The notes: generated from the sequence alone by a model not told the origin. A DNA stretch of 51,620 nt from an uncultured bacterium (GCA_937995995.1 CALKIP010000027.1:1-51620), one strand, 5' to 3'. Positions 1 to 8,710 are shown, counted from the first letter of the stretch. Made by a program: numbers and translations.

Positions 1-517
1 ACTGGAGCAGCCGCAACGTGTTGGCCACGGTCGACCGGTCCTTGCCGACTGCCTGGGCGATCTCCTGCTGGGAGAGGCCGAACTCGTCGGCGAGCTGCTG
101 ATAGCCGGCTGCCTCCTCCAGCGCCGAGAGCCGTGCGCGCTGGATGTTCTCGACGAGCGCGAGGACCAGCATGGCCCGGTCGTCCAGCTGCCTGACCAGT
201 GCAGGCACTTCGGACCACCCCAGGCGCATGACGGCACGCCACCGCCGCTCACCGGCCACGAGCTCCCACGCCGTCGTGCCTCCGGAAGGCGCGGGCCGGA
301 CCACGATCGGCTGCAGCAGACCGTTCTCGCGGATCGAGTTCGACAGATCCGCCAGCTCCTCCTCGGAGAACTCGCGCCGCGGCTGGAACGGGTTGGGCGC
401 GATCGAGGCCACAGGGATCGGCCCTGCCTCCGCCGCCTTCTCCTGTACTCCCTCCTCGCCCAGATACTCGCCGAGCAGGGCACCGAGCCCCTTCCCCAGC
501 CGATCCCGTTTGCTCAT
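1..517 (-). CDS. parB: ParB chromosome-partitioning protein, N-terminal part
   Basis: ParB/Spo0J-family CTPase clamp that loads at parS and with ParA segregates the origin. The first 172 codons are present; the gene runs off the left edge. The start MSKRDRLGKGLGALL is the usual ParB N-terminus. The CTP-binding motifs GERRWRA and ENIQR are visible, followed by the start of the helix-turn-helix (LADEFGLSQQEIAQAVGKDR). It lies 18 bases after parA and is probably co-transcribed with it. Two perfect parS sites at 2225 and 3972 supply its target. Family assignment is secure; the missing part is the C-terminal dimerisation domain. Confidence 0.96.
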   Translation of the reverse strand, partial: MSKRDRLGKGLGALLGEYLGEEGVQEKAAEAGPIPVASIAPNPFQPRREFSEEELADLSNSIRENGLLQPIVVRPAPSGGTTAWELVAGERRWRAVMRLGWSEVPALVRQLDDRAMLVLALVENIQRARLSALEEAAGYQQLADEFGLSQQEIAQAVGKDRSTVANTLRLLQ

Positions 518-535
518 CGTCCAGACTACTCCTTA

Positions 536-1549
536 CTACGACTGCGCAGGCACGCCCGAGGTCACATCCGTCGACTCGGGCACCTCGGCTTCCCTGCGAT
601 GAACGGTGTCTCCCTCTTCGACGCCGGTCAGGGCGCTACCTTCGGCTGCGCCCCCACCCCGCTGATTCTTAGACTCGATCGTGGCGCCGTCCGCGAGGTC
701 GGAAATGGCTCCGCCCCCGACCCCTGACGCTCCACTCTCCTCATCCTCGCCCCTCTCCTCCGAGGTCGGATCGTCGTCCACGTGCTCGCCACGCGTGATC
801 AGCTCCTGGGCCAGAGACAGATAGCTCTGCGCTCCCACCGACAGCACGTCATAGACGACGATCGGCTTGCCGAAGCTGGGTGCCTCTGCCAGACGCACGT
901 TGCGCGGAATGTTCGTCCGGAAGACACGGCTGCCGAAGTACTCCTTCGCCTCCTCCGCCACCTGGCGCGACAGATTGAGGCGCTGATCGTACATGGTCAG
1001 CAGAACACCCTCTATCTGCAAGCGGGGGTTGAGGTTGCGCTGAACGAGGCGGACCGTGTTCAGGAGCTGGGACAGCCCCTCCAGTGCGTAGAACTCGCAC
1101 TGGATCGGGATCAGCACCGTATCCGCGGCCGTCAGCGTGTTCAGCGTGAGGAGCCCGAGGGAGGGCGGACAGTCGATGAGGACGAAGTCGTACTCGTCAC
1201 GCACCGCCTCGAGCGCACGGCGCAGCATGTATTCACGGCGCTCGCGGCCGACCAGTTCGACCTCCGCACCGACGAGGTCACGACTCGAGGGTACGACGTC
1301 CAGATACGAGAAATGCACTTCGCGCTTGCGAACGTCGTCGATCGACACACCGTCGATCAGAACGTCGTAGATCGAGGCGTCGACCTCCGCACGATTCAGC
1401 CCCAGACCGCTCGTGGCGTTCCCCTGGGGATCGATGTCGATGATCAGTGTTCGACGTTCGGCCACCGCCAGCGATGCACCGAGGTTGATCGCCGTGGTGG
1501 TCTTTCCGACTCCGCCCTTCTGATTGGCTATGGCTATGACGCGCGACAT
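536..1549 (-). CDS. parA: ParA/Soj chromosome-partitioning ATPase with long acidic tail
   Basis: Deviant-Walker ATPase that binds the nucleoid non-specifically and drives ParB-parS segregation. The ATG at 1549 is chosen because MSRVIAIANQKGGVGKTTT is the standard N-terminus with the deviant Walker A lysine. A longer in-frame start at 1654 adds only low-complexity sequence. The DCPPSLG motif and the switch region DLVGAEVELV are present. A normal ParA ends near residue 255. Here about 80 further residues form a Glu/Asp/Gly-rich, probably disordered tail (begins HVDDDPTSEERGEDEES). This tail is unusual and might be a regulatory or partner-binding extension. The gene precedes parB in the same direction. 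Confidence 0.95.
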   Translation of the reverse strand: MSRVIAIANQKGGVGKTTTAINLGASLAVAERRTLIIDIDPQGNATSGLGLNRAEVDASIYDVLIDGVSIDDVRKREVHFSYLDVVPSSRDLVGAEVELVGRERREYMLRRALEAVRDEYDFVLIDCPPSLGLLTLNTLTAADTVLIPIQCEFYALEGLSQLLNTVRLVQRNLNPRLQIEGVLLTMYDQRLNLSRQVAEEAKEYFGSRVFRTNIPRNVRLAEAPSFGKPIVVYDVLSVGAQSYLSLAQELITRGEHVDDDPTSEERGEDEESGASGVGGGAISDLADGATIESKNQRGGGAAEGSALTGVEEGDTVHRREAEVPESTDVTSGVPAQS

Positions 1550-2224
1550 AGGCCCGGGTAGTCTCCAGGATTCCAGGGGAGGGATCGCAATATACCCCTC
1601 CTCCTCTCCGAAGGAAAGCGACGACGCCGAATCGTCGCGCCGGGTCGGATACACACACCGTCAAACGCGGTTCCCGCCCGGGCACCGGCGAATACGATCG
1701 CCGGTGTCCGAAAATTCCAGGTTTTTGCCTTGCCTGGCCGTCACCGTGACCCACCTCAGCCGGTGGCTATCGATCCGTATCGATTGCGGCTTCGCCGGTT
1801 GCCGGCAATCCAGCTCACAGGCGAACGCAGAAGCGCATGAGACGTGCACCATGGACTTTCTTTGCGCTCTGGTCTGCCTGAACCGGTAGGATCTGGGCTC
1901 ATTGTCGCGCAGAGACGCGGAGGTGGGGAGGTGCGACCGCGTGCCCCGATCGGGTTTGGTTCCGGGTAGGGCCTCCTTGATCCGCATCGGAACGCCGCCA
2001 GCCGGCGCCAGAGCGGTGCATACGAGACCCCACTCACCGGCCCGCCGTGTCTCGGCGGCGCGGTGGATTCGGAGATACTTCTATGTGTATGCGCCCCTGT
2101 CCCGTCTCTCTGATGATGGAAACCAGGACCGCTGCAGACATTCGAATCTGACCTCCGGTTGCCCCGGCCTGGCACAGCCTCGACCTTGCATCCGTGCTGC
2201 GGCTTGCCGGGACCGGCACCCGCA
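1550..2224. other. 675-base region without a recognised gene, upstream of parA
   Basis: I see no protein family, tRNA or rRNA here on either strand. Short open frames on both strands have Arg/Pro/Ser-rich compositions typical of shadow frames in GC-rich DNA. It must contain the parAB promoter on the minus strand and possibly the promoter of the ATPase gene to its right. It ends at the first parS site. In many bacteria this position (just upstream of parA) is held by rsmG and mnmG, which are absent. Confidence 0.5.
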
Positions 2225-2240
2225 TGTTTCACGTGAAACA
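2225..2240. promoter_or_regulatory. parS site 1
   Basis: TGTTTCACGTGAAACA is a perfect 16-base palindrome identical to the classical bacterial parS consensus bound by ParB. It lies 18 bases before the start codon of the ABC-class ATPase gene and about 8 kb from the oriC candidate, a usual distance. Confidence 0.97.
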
Positions 2241-2258
2241 CGATGACGAGAGCACCGG

Positions 2259-3990
2259 ATGCCAGACCGAACGAGTGGAATCCCCAACGGGCTCGACGAC
2301 CTGCGTGCGCACCTCGTGCGACTCGACGGGCGGGGATACAAGGCGTACAAGGAGATCAAAGGGGCGTATGGTGCCGGGCGCTTCACGCTCCACGTCGACC
2401 ATGTTCAGGGCGACCCCTTCGCCGATCCGAGCCGACTGCGGGCGGAGATCCCCGCCATTTCGGCACGCCTCCCCACCTGGGCACTGGCTTCAGCCGTGCG
2501 ACGGACGGCGACAGCCGATTACCTGAACCGCATCTTCGCCCGCGCTCTGGCAGCGCGCAGTGCCGACCGCGGATCCGGAAAGAGTGGGATGCTCAGCGTG
2601 CTCACGCCGGGCCAGCAGGTCCTTGCACGAACGAGTGTCGTCGTGGACGAGTCGGGCGCCGTGGAGGCTCGCTTTCGCGCGGGACTGCCGGCACGCGGCC
2701 GGCGTATCCTCGGGCATCAAGCCGCAGAACTGCTCACCGAAGATGTACCTGCCGCTGTAGCCGAGGGGCTGTTCTTCGACGCGCTCGACGAGGACCAATT
2801 GCGCGAGCATGTCGAGACCGTGGAAGATGCGCGTGCGCTTCGCGACCAACTCGCACCGCGTGGACTCGTCGCCTTCATCGCCGATGGTGCCATCCTGCCT
2901 CGCGTTTCCGGAATCGACGAACGCCCCCTCCCCACAGACCGCGCCAAACCCTTCCGCTCGCCACCCGAGCGCCGCGTGACGCTCACGGCACCCAATGCGG
3001 GGCCGGTGACCGGGATGGGCATCCCCAGGGGCGTCACGCTGATCGTCGGCGGGGGATACCACGGGAAATCGACACTTCTCGATGCGATTCGACGAGGAGT
3101 GTACGACCACATTCCCGGCGACGGCCGCGAGCGGGTCGTCACCGTTCCCGGTGCCGTCGCCGTACAGGCGGAGAGTGGTCGTTCGGTCGCGGGCACCGAT
3201 ATTTCCAACTTCATCGATCGGCTTCCGGGCGGGGTGGACACCCGGCGGTTCTCGACCAACAACGCAAGTGGGTCGACGTCACAGGCAGCCGCGATCATCG
3301 AGGCGCTCGAAGTGGGCGCGACCTGCCTCCTCCTGGACGAGGACACCTCGGCCACGAACTTCCTCATTCGCGACGCGCGCATGCAACGCCTCGTAGCACG
3401 CGCCCAGGAACCAATCACACCCTTGATCGACCGGGTCCGACAGCTTGATGAACTCGGTGTCTCGACGATCATGGTGGTCGGCGGGTCCGGCGACTACTTC
3501 GACGTGGCCGACACGGTGATCGCAATTTTCGAATACGAGCCGGCCGACGTCACGGCCGAGGCGAAACGGATCGCGACCGAACTCCGGACGGACCGCCGGT
3601 TGGAGAGTGTCGCGTGGCACCCTCTCGCCGCTCGCGCCCCCCTCCCTCGACCCGAGTCGAGGCCGGCGCGCGGTGTCGATCAAGACCTGGACAGAGGATC
3701 GGCTACAGTACGGCGCCCAGGAGGTCGATCTGCGCGGCGTCGACCAGATCGTCGAGCGTGCACAAGTGCGGGCCATGGCCGAGGTAATCGCCGCGGCTCG
3801 GGGAGGGGCGATCGACGGCCGCCACACCGTCCCGGAGGCGCTCGGGATGATCATGGACCAAGTCGCGAGAGAAGGCCTTGCCGCCACCGCTCGGGACGAC
3901 ACCGGACAGCTCGCCGAGTTTCGCATCTTCGAGCTAGCCGCCTTCCTCAACAGGTTACGATCACTCCGGACTGTTTCACGTGAAACATGA
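2259..3990 (+). CDS. ABC-class ATPase of the COG3044/PF09818 family, frame interrupted near 3640
   Basis: Cytosolic P-loop ATPase of the poorly understood 'ABC class predicted ATPase' family. In the first frame, Walker A is GGGYHGKST (residues 264-272), a signature-like segment NNASGSTSQ lies at 334-342 and Walker B is CLLLDED (356-362). The family C-terminus is not in that frame after about 3645. It continues in the next frame as LDPSRGRRAV, then IDGRHTVPEA and FELAAFLNRLRSL, ending at 3990. The switch coincides with a run of six C at 3637-3642, so a one-base difference there would restore a protein of about 576 residues. If the frameshift is real, the first frame runs on to 3983 with an Arg-rich nonsense tail. 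parS site 2 encodes the last codons (VSRET) of the restored frame. Confidence 0.85.
3972..3987. promoter_or_regulatory. parS site 2, inside the 3' end of the ATPase gene
   Basis: A second perfect TGTTTCACGTGAAACA palindrome. It is read as codons for V-S-R-E-T immediately before the TGA of the ABC-class ATPase in the restored frame, so the gene is bracketed by two parS sites about 1.73 kb apart. Confidence 0.97.
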
Positions 3991-4056
3991 AGACAGAGCC
4001 ACTCTGAACCGGTGACCGGTGAGCGAGCACCGCGTTACCTGTCTGGCTGGTGTCGG

Positions 4057-4098
4057 AAGCGTGGACAAGCGTCACACAAGCGTGGACAAGCCTCACAC
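4057..4098 (+). repeat. Two-copy 21-base tandem repeat
   Basis: Two adjacent 21-base units (4057-4077 and 4078-4098) differ at one base. Each contains AAGCGTGGACAAGC and ends in TCACAC. The GTGGACAA core is a weak DnaA-box-like word. Its function is unknown. Confidence 0.8.
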
Positions 4099-4441
4099 AG
4101 AGGGCACACGCAGGGGCGCGGAGATGCTGAGGTCGGGCGAGTCTGCCGGTGGCTTCGCTGGAGTCTGGGCTGGGCAGCGTGTGGGGGCTAGACTGAAGAG
4201 GTCGTCCCGCACTGCCTGCAGAGTGGCAAAACCTGCCGAGGCACCAGGCGAGGGCTTGTGGATGGTCCCCCATACGCCGGTTCGCGAACCACTGATCGGT
4301 GTTCCCGGGGTGCACCGGATCGCCACGTTATGGGGTGAGCGAACAATCGGCATCCCGGAGGCGCCCGGAATCCATACACCCATCCCAGACTCATCTGCCG
4401 TACCCGCGCCATCTGACAGCCTAGCCGATCACCACCCATCC

Positions 4442-5199
4442 TCACCGCATCACCTCATTGGGACCGTGTGGACGGAGCACGTTCGTGGCCGGAACACGCT
4501 CTCCGTCCTGCTTCGCGTGTGCGATCCAGCCGCCCATCAGTTCGCGTCCATCCCGCACCACCAATTCACGAACGACCTGAAGAGCGATCCCATTCGCGTG
4601 GGCGGACCAGTACGGGATGACCAGACACATCTGGGCACCCGCAACGCTGTACTCGCAAACGCACCATAGAGAGGCGTGGACAGGGGTTCTGGAGTAACGC
4701 GGCGATACCGCCGGAGCTCATGGTTACCCGCAGGACCGTACCCAACGAGACACCGCACGTGCCAATCCGTCGTAGTCTGATCGGAACCGGAACTCCCGTC
4801 GAGCGCGATGCCGCGAAAAGCAAGCTCCAGCCGATACACCCGGAAGGCAGTCCTACTCCGCAACGCACTGGCGCATCGAAAAACGTCCACCTCCAACTCG
4901 CCCGTGCCGGGCACGTCTCCAAGGGATAGCGCCCGGTGATGCAGCCGAACACGCGCGACCCAACCACGCGCGAGCACATTCCCAGGCGCGATCCGTAGCC
5001 TGACTTTCCCATCGCGAGCCCGAGCCCGACTCCGGGCATATTCGGCTCTGATGCCGAGCATTCCCAGCCTGCACCTCGAACTGAAAGGAACCACGTTCTC
5101 GAGGATCGCGCAATCATTCGAAGCCCGACCGGGCGTGAAGTCTGCAGAGCACCCGAGCGGTCCATTTCCCCGGCACGCTCGTGATGCTTGCCGATTCAT
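4442..5199 (-). other. Possible decayed or frameshifted coding sequence
   Basis: Two minus-strand frames look as if they could be pieces of one protein. The first, from about 5199 to 4640, contains beta-rich stretches such as GELEVDVFRC and FRVYRLELAFRGIAL. The second, from about 4630 to 4442, contains LQVVRELVVRDGRELMGGW and ends at a stop. The arrangement loosely recalls a PilZ-type beta-barrel protein, but no diagnostic motif (RxxxR, DxSxxG) is intact. It may be a decayed gene or only a chance open frame. Confidence 0.18.
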
Positions 5200-5307
5200 G
5201 GGACGCGCACACGATACCAGCGCCGGGCCCCCACGTGTACATTTTCGTTTGGAGTTGACCCGACCGGCTCTGACCGCAAACGACGGTCGAGAGGCAGGAG
5301 CGAAACG

Positions 5308-5601
5308 ATGCCGAATGAGACCACCCGATGCTACCGGATTCGCGGCGAGGTACAGGGTGTGGGCTTTCGCTGGTGGGCCAAGCGGCAGGCCGATGCACTG
5401 GGACTACGCGGAACCGTTCGCAACCTTGCCGACGGCACGGTCGAGGTCGTCGCCAGAGGTGATACGGAAACGCTCGAGCATTTCCGTTCCCTCCTGCACG
5501 AGGGTCCGCCGGCGGCGCGGGTAGAGGCGGTGGTGGAAGCGGCGATTGAGGAGCCCGCAGCCAGCCCGAGCCCGTCCTCAGGGTTCGAGATCGTGCGCTA
5601 G
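5308..5601 (+). CDS. acyP: Acylphosphatase
   Basis: Small cytosolic hydrolase of the carboxyl-phosphate bond of acyl phosphates, 97 residues. The phosphate-binding loop VQGVGFRWWA supplies the catalytic Arg21, and the catalytic Asn39 lies in RNLADGTVEV. Both essential residues are present. The ATG at 5308 is preceded by GGCAGGAG with good spacing; an upstream in-frame ATG at 5188 would add a non-conserved extension. It converges on yidC. Confidence 0.95.
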   Translation: MPNETTRCYRIRGEVQGVGFRWWAKRQADALGLRGTVRNLADGTVEVVARGDTETLEHFRSLLHEGPPAARVEAVVEAAIEEPAASPSPSSGFEIVR

Positions 5602-5656
5602 GGTTCGGGGGCTGGCAGGAGCCTGGAACATTACACGGGGCTTGAGGCAGGACCCT

Positions 5657-5685
5657 CTCCCGCCGCCCGTCAGGGCGGCCCTCCC
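5657..5685 (-). repeat. REP-like GC hairpin, single copy
   Basis: On the minus strand this reads GGGAGGGCCGCCC, loop TGAC, then GGGCGGCGGGAG: a 7-bp perfect stem flanked by GGGAG on both sides. Nearly the same element (GGGAGGGCCGCC, TCAC, GGCGGCGGGAG) sits at 18585-18611, so it is a dispersed repeat. It lies between the convergent acyP and yidC. Confidence 0.7.
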
Positions 5686-5808
5686 ACTGCTAGCGCAGGC
5701 AACCCCGCGGGCACCACACGTCACCTCCTGCCGGCCCCAGTCCGGCCGCCTCCACCTACAGGGGTCGCCCTAGCCCACAGATGCTATCCCCGCGCCCCAC
5801 ACACAGAG

Positions 5809-5838
5809 GTCGGCTTTGCGCCGCAGCGCGAAGCCGAC
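5809..5838. terminator. Hairpin terminator between acyP and yidC
   Basis: GTCGGCTTTGCGC, loop CGCA, then GCGCGAAGCCGAC: a 13-bp stem with one T-G wobble, 20 bases beyond the yidC stop. There is no T-tract on either strand, as in many hairpins of GC-rich genomes. It could serve both convergent genes. Confidence 0.6.
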
Positions 5839-5858
5839 CCCCTGCCGAAGGCGGCCCT

Positions 5859-7556
5859 CTATCTCCTGCCCTGTTGCCTCTGTTCCTGGTGCCGCTGGCG
5901 CTCCTTGGCAAGCTGGAGCTGTTGCGGGATCGCGGCGACGTTCTGCGCGGCGAAATAGAGGTTGAGCCCCGATGCCAGGTTGAAGAAGATCAGCACCATG
6001 AAGGCCGGCATGATGTACATCAGCATCTTCGCCTGCTGATTCGCGGGCGCCACCCTCATCGTGACACGCTGCATGCCGAACATGCTGAGGCCCAGCAGGA
6101 TCGGAAGGATGTAGTACGGATCCGGGCGTGAGAGGTCCGGCAGCCAGAAGAACTCGACGCCCCGGAACTCGATCGTGTTCTGGAAGACGAAGAAGAGCGT
6201 GATCAGCACCGGGAACGGGATCAGCATCGGCAGACAACCACCGAAGGGATTGAACCCCTCCTCCCTGTAGAGCCTCAGCATCTCCTGCTGGAGTTTCTCC
6301 GGGTTGTCCTTGTACTTCTGCTGGATCTCCTGCATACGGGGCTGGAGCGCCATGTTCTTCATCTGTGCCCGGCCGGCCCGTGCATTGAGCGGCCAGAGGA
6401 CAAGGCGAACCAGGACGCCGAAGAGGATCAGCACCCAGCCGTAGCCGATGTCGAGGGTGCGATGCAATCCGACCACCGCCCAGGTCACGAGGTGTGCGAG
6501 CGGTCGGATGATCGGTCGGAAGATCTTGTAGCCGATCGGGTTGACGTCGCCGAGATCGTAGCCGATCGCGGTGAGCCGCTCGTAAGCCTGGGGTCCGGCG
6601 TAGATCCTGAAATCGAAGGTCTGATCGCGGCCGATCGGGAGCGTGGCCGTCAGGTCCGCGGCGTACTCCTGCCCGGGAATGTCTCGTGCGATCAAGCCGC
6701 CGAAGTCGCTGGCCCGCTCATCTTCCGCCCGGATCGTCGCAAGGAGGAAGTACTTGTTGCGGAGCGCGACCCACTGCAGCGGCCCCTCCTCGATCCGCTC
6801 GCGATCGACATCGTCGAGCTTCACGCTACGCACTCCGTCGCGAGTACTGCGCACGACGAAGGCCAGCGAGCGTTCGTCTTCCTTGGCGTTCGCCTCGTTG
6901 ATGGCGAGCGTCGGCGCGAGGTCGAGGGCCAGGAGCGGTGTCGTGCCGGCAGGCAGACCTTCCACACGGCCACTGACGTCGATCAGATAGTTGTCCGGAT
7001 CGAAGGTGTAGGCGATGTGGATCGCGACGCCCTGGGGAGTCCGGTGGACGAACTCGATCGTACGCGCGGCGTCGCCTTCCTGCAGCGCCACAGTGTCCGG
7101 CGTCTCGACCTGGAAGTCGAGCGTCTCCAGGTCGACGACTCCGCCGTCCAGCCGCAGTTCGTAAGAGAGGAGCGCGGCGACGTCCGGCGGAAGGAGTTCG
7201 ACCGCACCATCTCGCGTGAACGACTCGTAGCGCAGCAGTTCCGCACCGATCAGCGCGGCGCCACGGGTCGTGAGTGCATAGCGGTAGAGCGGCGACGACA
7301 CGATGATCGTGTCAGCGGCGACGCTTTCCGGTGCGGCCGGCTCGGCCGTGATCCCCGCGAGCGCCTCCGTGCCGGCTGCCGCCTCACCGGCCACTGCCTC
7401 CTGCTGCGGTGTGGCGGGCGCCGTCGCCGGCGCTTCGACACCCGGCCCGACCTGCTCCGCCGGCTGCGGCGGCGCGGGCGGAAACAGCAGGTTGGTGACC
7501 ACGATCACGGCGACCATGAGGATGATCGCCAGGACGAACCGTCCGCTGCTCTCCAT
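5859..7556 (-). CDS. yidC: Membrane protein insertase YidC
   Basis: Inner-membrane insertase that works alone or with SecYEG, 565 residues. The ATG at 7556 places the first transmembrane helix (FVLAIILMVAVIVVTNLLF) at the N-terminus; an upstream in-frame start at 7652 only adds an Arg-rich stretch. Then come a Pro/Ala linker, the large periplasmic P1 domain of Gram-negative YidC, and the conserved insertase core: VLVRLVLWPL with the functional Arg, MQEIQQKYKDNPEKLQQEM, NPFGGCLPMLI, and the last helices. The tail is basic and Gln-rich. It is the last gene of rpmH-rnpA-yidD-yidC. The 320-base gap before it suggests it may also have its own promoter. Confidence 0.96.
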   Translation of the reverse strand: MESSGRFVLAIILMVAVIVVTNLLFPPAPPQPAEQVGPGVEAPATAPATPQQEAVAGEAAAGTEALAGITAEPAAPESVAADTIIVSSPLYRYALTTRGAALIGAELLRYESFTRDGAVELLPPDVAALLSYELRLDGGVVDLETLDFQVETPDTVALQEGDAARTIEFVHRTPQGVAIHIAYTFDPDNYLIDVSGRVEGLPAGTTPLLALDLAPTLAINEANAKEDERSLAFVVRSTRDGVRSVKLDDVDRERIEEGPLQWVALRNKYFLLATIRAEDERASDFGGLIARDIPGQEYAADLTATLPIGRDQTFDFRIYAGPQAYERLTAIGYDLGDVNPIGYKIFRPIIRPLAHLVTWAVVGLHRTLDIGYGWVLILFGVLVRLVLWPLNARAGRAQMKNMALQPRMQEIQQKYKDNPEKLQQEMLRLYREEGFNPFGGCLPMLIPFPVLITLFFVFQNTIEFRGVEFFWLPDLSRPDPYYILPILLGLSMFGMQRVTMRVAPANQQAKMLMYIMPAFMVLIFFNLASGLNLYFAAQNVAAIPQQLQLAKERQRHQEQRQQGRR

Positions 7557-7876
7557 TACCGACTCTCTATCGTCTATCGGGATACCGCGCCGGCGGCGGG
7601 ACGAGTCGAGCTCGCTACCCGAGCGTCGTCCCAATCGCCTGCGGTCTTCCAAGCATCAACATCCGGCCCCGCCGCAGTCGTTGCCGGCGGCGGGGCGTTC
7701 ATCACTGCCCAACAGCGAAGGGACCCGACCGGCCCAACCGCGCTCCACCCCTGCCCCGCAATCTCTCGCGGGGCGCAGAGCGCGACCGCTCCGTGGCGCC
7801 GAACGCCGGCCCCGCCCTTGTGATGCGCCGTTCTCAAGAAGCGCTCCGACCCGCCTGAAGCGCCCGGACACATCGG
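7557..7876. other. 320-base gap between yidD and yidC
   Basis: No gene recognised. In many genomes yidD and yidC nearly touch, so the gap is somewhat long. The minus-strand open frame here (7574-7873) has no family resemblance. Confidence 0.45.
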
Positions 7877-8104
7877 CTACGGAACAGGGTCGTACCCATG
7901 CCCGCCGAACGGACGACAGCGCAGCAGACGCCGCGCCGCGAGCCGCCCCCCCTTCCAGGCACCGTAGCGTCGCACCGCCTCCTCAGCGTACGCCGAGCAA
8001 CTCGGCGTGAATCGACACGAGGGCGGAAGATACGGGGAGATCACCCGTCGGTACACGGCGATCAGGAAGAGGAGGACTCGCGCCGCCACCTTCGCTCCAG
8101 CCAC
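7877..8104 (-). CDS. yidD: Membrane protein insertion efficiency factor YidD
   Basis: Small membrane-associated protein (75 residues) that assists YidC-dependent insertion. An N-terminal amphipathic or hydrophobic helix (RVLLFLIAVYRRVISPYLPP) is followed by the family's Cys motifs CRFTPSCSAYAEEAV and a final RRLLRCRPFGGHGYDPVP. Its start overlaps the end of rnpA by 43 bases, the classical arrangement in this operon. Confidence 0.95.
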   Translation of the reverse strand: MAGAKVAARVLLFLIAVYRRVISPYLPPSCRFTPSCSAYAEEAVRRYGAWKGGRLAARRLLRCRPFGGHGYDPVP

Positions 8105-8460
8105 TGCTCCAGTTCCGTCCTCAGCTCGGCGAAGTCCGCGTGGTACGCCTCCCGCCGTGCCCTCACCATCACATCCACATGGCGACCGGACGAAGAGAGG
8201 CGAGGCAGCACGATCTGCCGCAGGATCTCACGGAGTCGACGCTTCAGTCGATTCCGTTCCACGACAGGGTGCTTGTAGCGAGGCACGACCACGCCGACCC
8301 GTGGATACGGCACGGGGGAAGCGGAGTCGAAGACGTCCAGGTGGGCCGTCCTGCTCCTCTTCCCCCGCTTGAACAGCCCGCGGATCTCCTGGCTCCGTGT
8401 GATCCGGCGCGCCCGCGGAAGGCGCTCCGCCCCCTTCCCCTCCCGTGGAGCCGGGCTCAC
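8062..8460 (-). CDS. rnpA: Ribonuclease P protein component
   Basis: Protein subunit of RNase P, which helps the catalytic RNA mature tRNA 5' ends; about 132 residues. The RNR signature appears in VVERNRLKRRLREILR, with the N-terminal strand RSQEIRGLFKRGKR. A GTG at 8460, 14 bases after the rpmH stop, is the most likely start. The reading frame extends further upstream in competition with rpmH, which is not credible as coding. The 3' end overlaps yidD. Confidence 0.93.
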   Translation of the reverse strand: MSPAPREGKGAERLPRARRITRSQEIRGLFKRGKRSRTAHLDVFDSASPVPYPRVGVVVPRYKHPVVERNRLKRRLREILRQIVLPRLSSSGRHVDVMVRARREAYHADFAELRTELEQWLERRWRRESSSS

Positions 8461-8474
8461 GGGCAGGCCAGGCT

Positions 8475-8627
8475 CTACTTGGAGCCCACCTTCACGGCGA
8501 GCTGCCTGCGCCCCTTGCGCCGGCGACGGTTCAGCACCGCGCGGCCGGCCCGCGTCTTCATCCGGGCCCGGAACCCGTGCTTGTTCAGCCGCTTGCGGTT
8601 CCTGGGCCGATACGTCGGCTTGCCCAT
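8475..8627 (-). CDS. rpmH: Ribosomal protein bL34
   Basis: Fifty-residue basic protein of the large ribosomal subunit: MGKPTYRPRNRKRL, HGFRARMKTRAGRAVLNRRR and a tail KGRRQLAVKVGSK. The ATG at 8627 has a GGAG Shine-Dalgarno. It is the first gene of the minus-strand operon and is driven by the strong promoter at 8675-8704, the universal arrangement beside dnaA. Confidence 0.97.
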   Translation of the reverse strand: MGKPTYRPRNRKRLNKHGFRARMKTRAGRAVLNRRRRKGRRQLAVKVGSK

Positions 8628-8674
8628 GATACTCTCCAGAGATCCGAATTCTGCGTTCGTAGCAAAAGCTCGTA

Positions 8675-8704
8675 AGTATAGTCGCCATCCGGGGGCAAGG
8701 TCAA
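8675..8704 (-). promoter_or_regulatory. Sigma-70-type promoter of the rpmH-rnpA-yidD-yidC operon
   Basis: Reading the minus strand: -35 TTGACC (8704-8699), an 18-base spacer and -10 TATACT (8680-8675), with the rpmH start about 50 bases downstream. This is one of the best promoter matches in the window. Confidence 0.8.
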
Positions 8705-8710
8705 GCGCGG

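Larger units (their letters stand above)
3991..5307. other. 1.3 kb region without a convincing gene
   Basis: No protein family, tRNA or rRNA is recognised. A plus-strand open frame at 4019-4669 has no plausible domain. Minus-strand frames between about 4442 and 5199 look slightly protein-like and are listed separately. A 21-base tandem repeat lies at 4057-4098. Several TGTGGA-containing words (around 4061, 4082, 4256) resemble weak DnaA boxes but do not form a convincing cluster. Confidence 0.45.

Noticed and set aside
782..1561. Long plus-strand open frame opposite parA
   Set aside because: It is the antisense of a certain parA gene, with Arg/His/Asp-rich composition typical of GC-rich shadow frames.
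2120..2160. TTCGAAT word considered as a tRNA T-loop
   Set aside because: It is part of a small palindrome, and no acceptor or anticodon arms can be built around it.
4019..4669. 216-codon plus-strand frame after the second parS
   Set aside because: No family, no Shine-Dalgarno, and low-complexity His/Pro/Arg stretches. Left as unassigned region.
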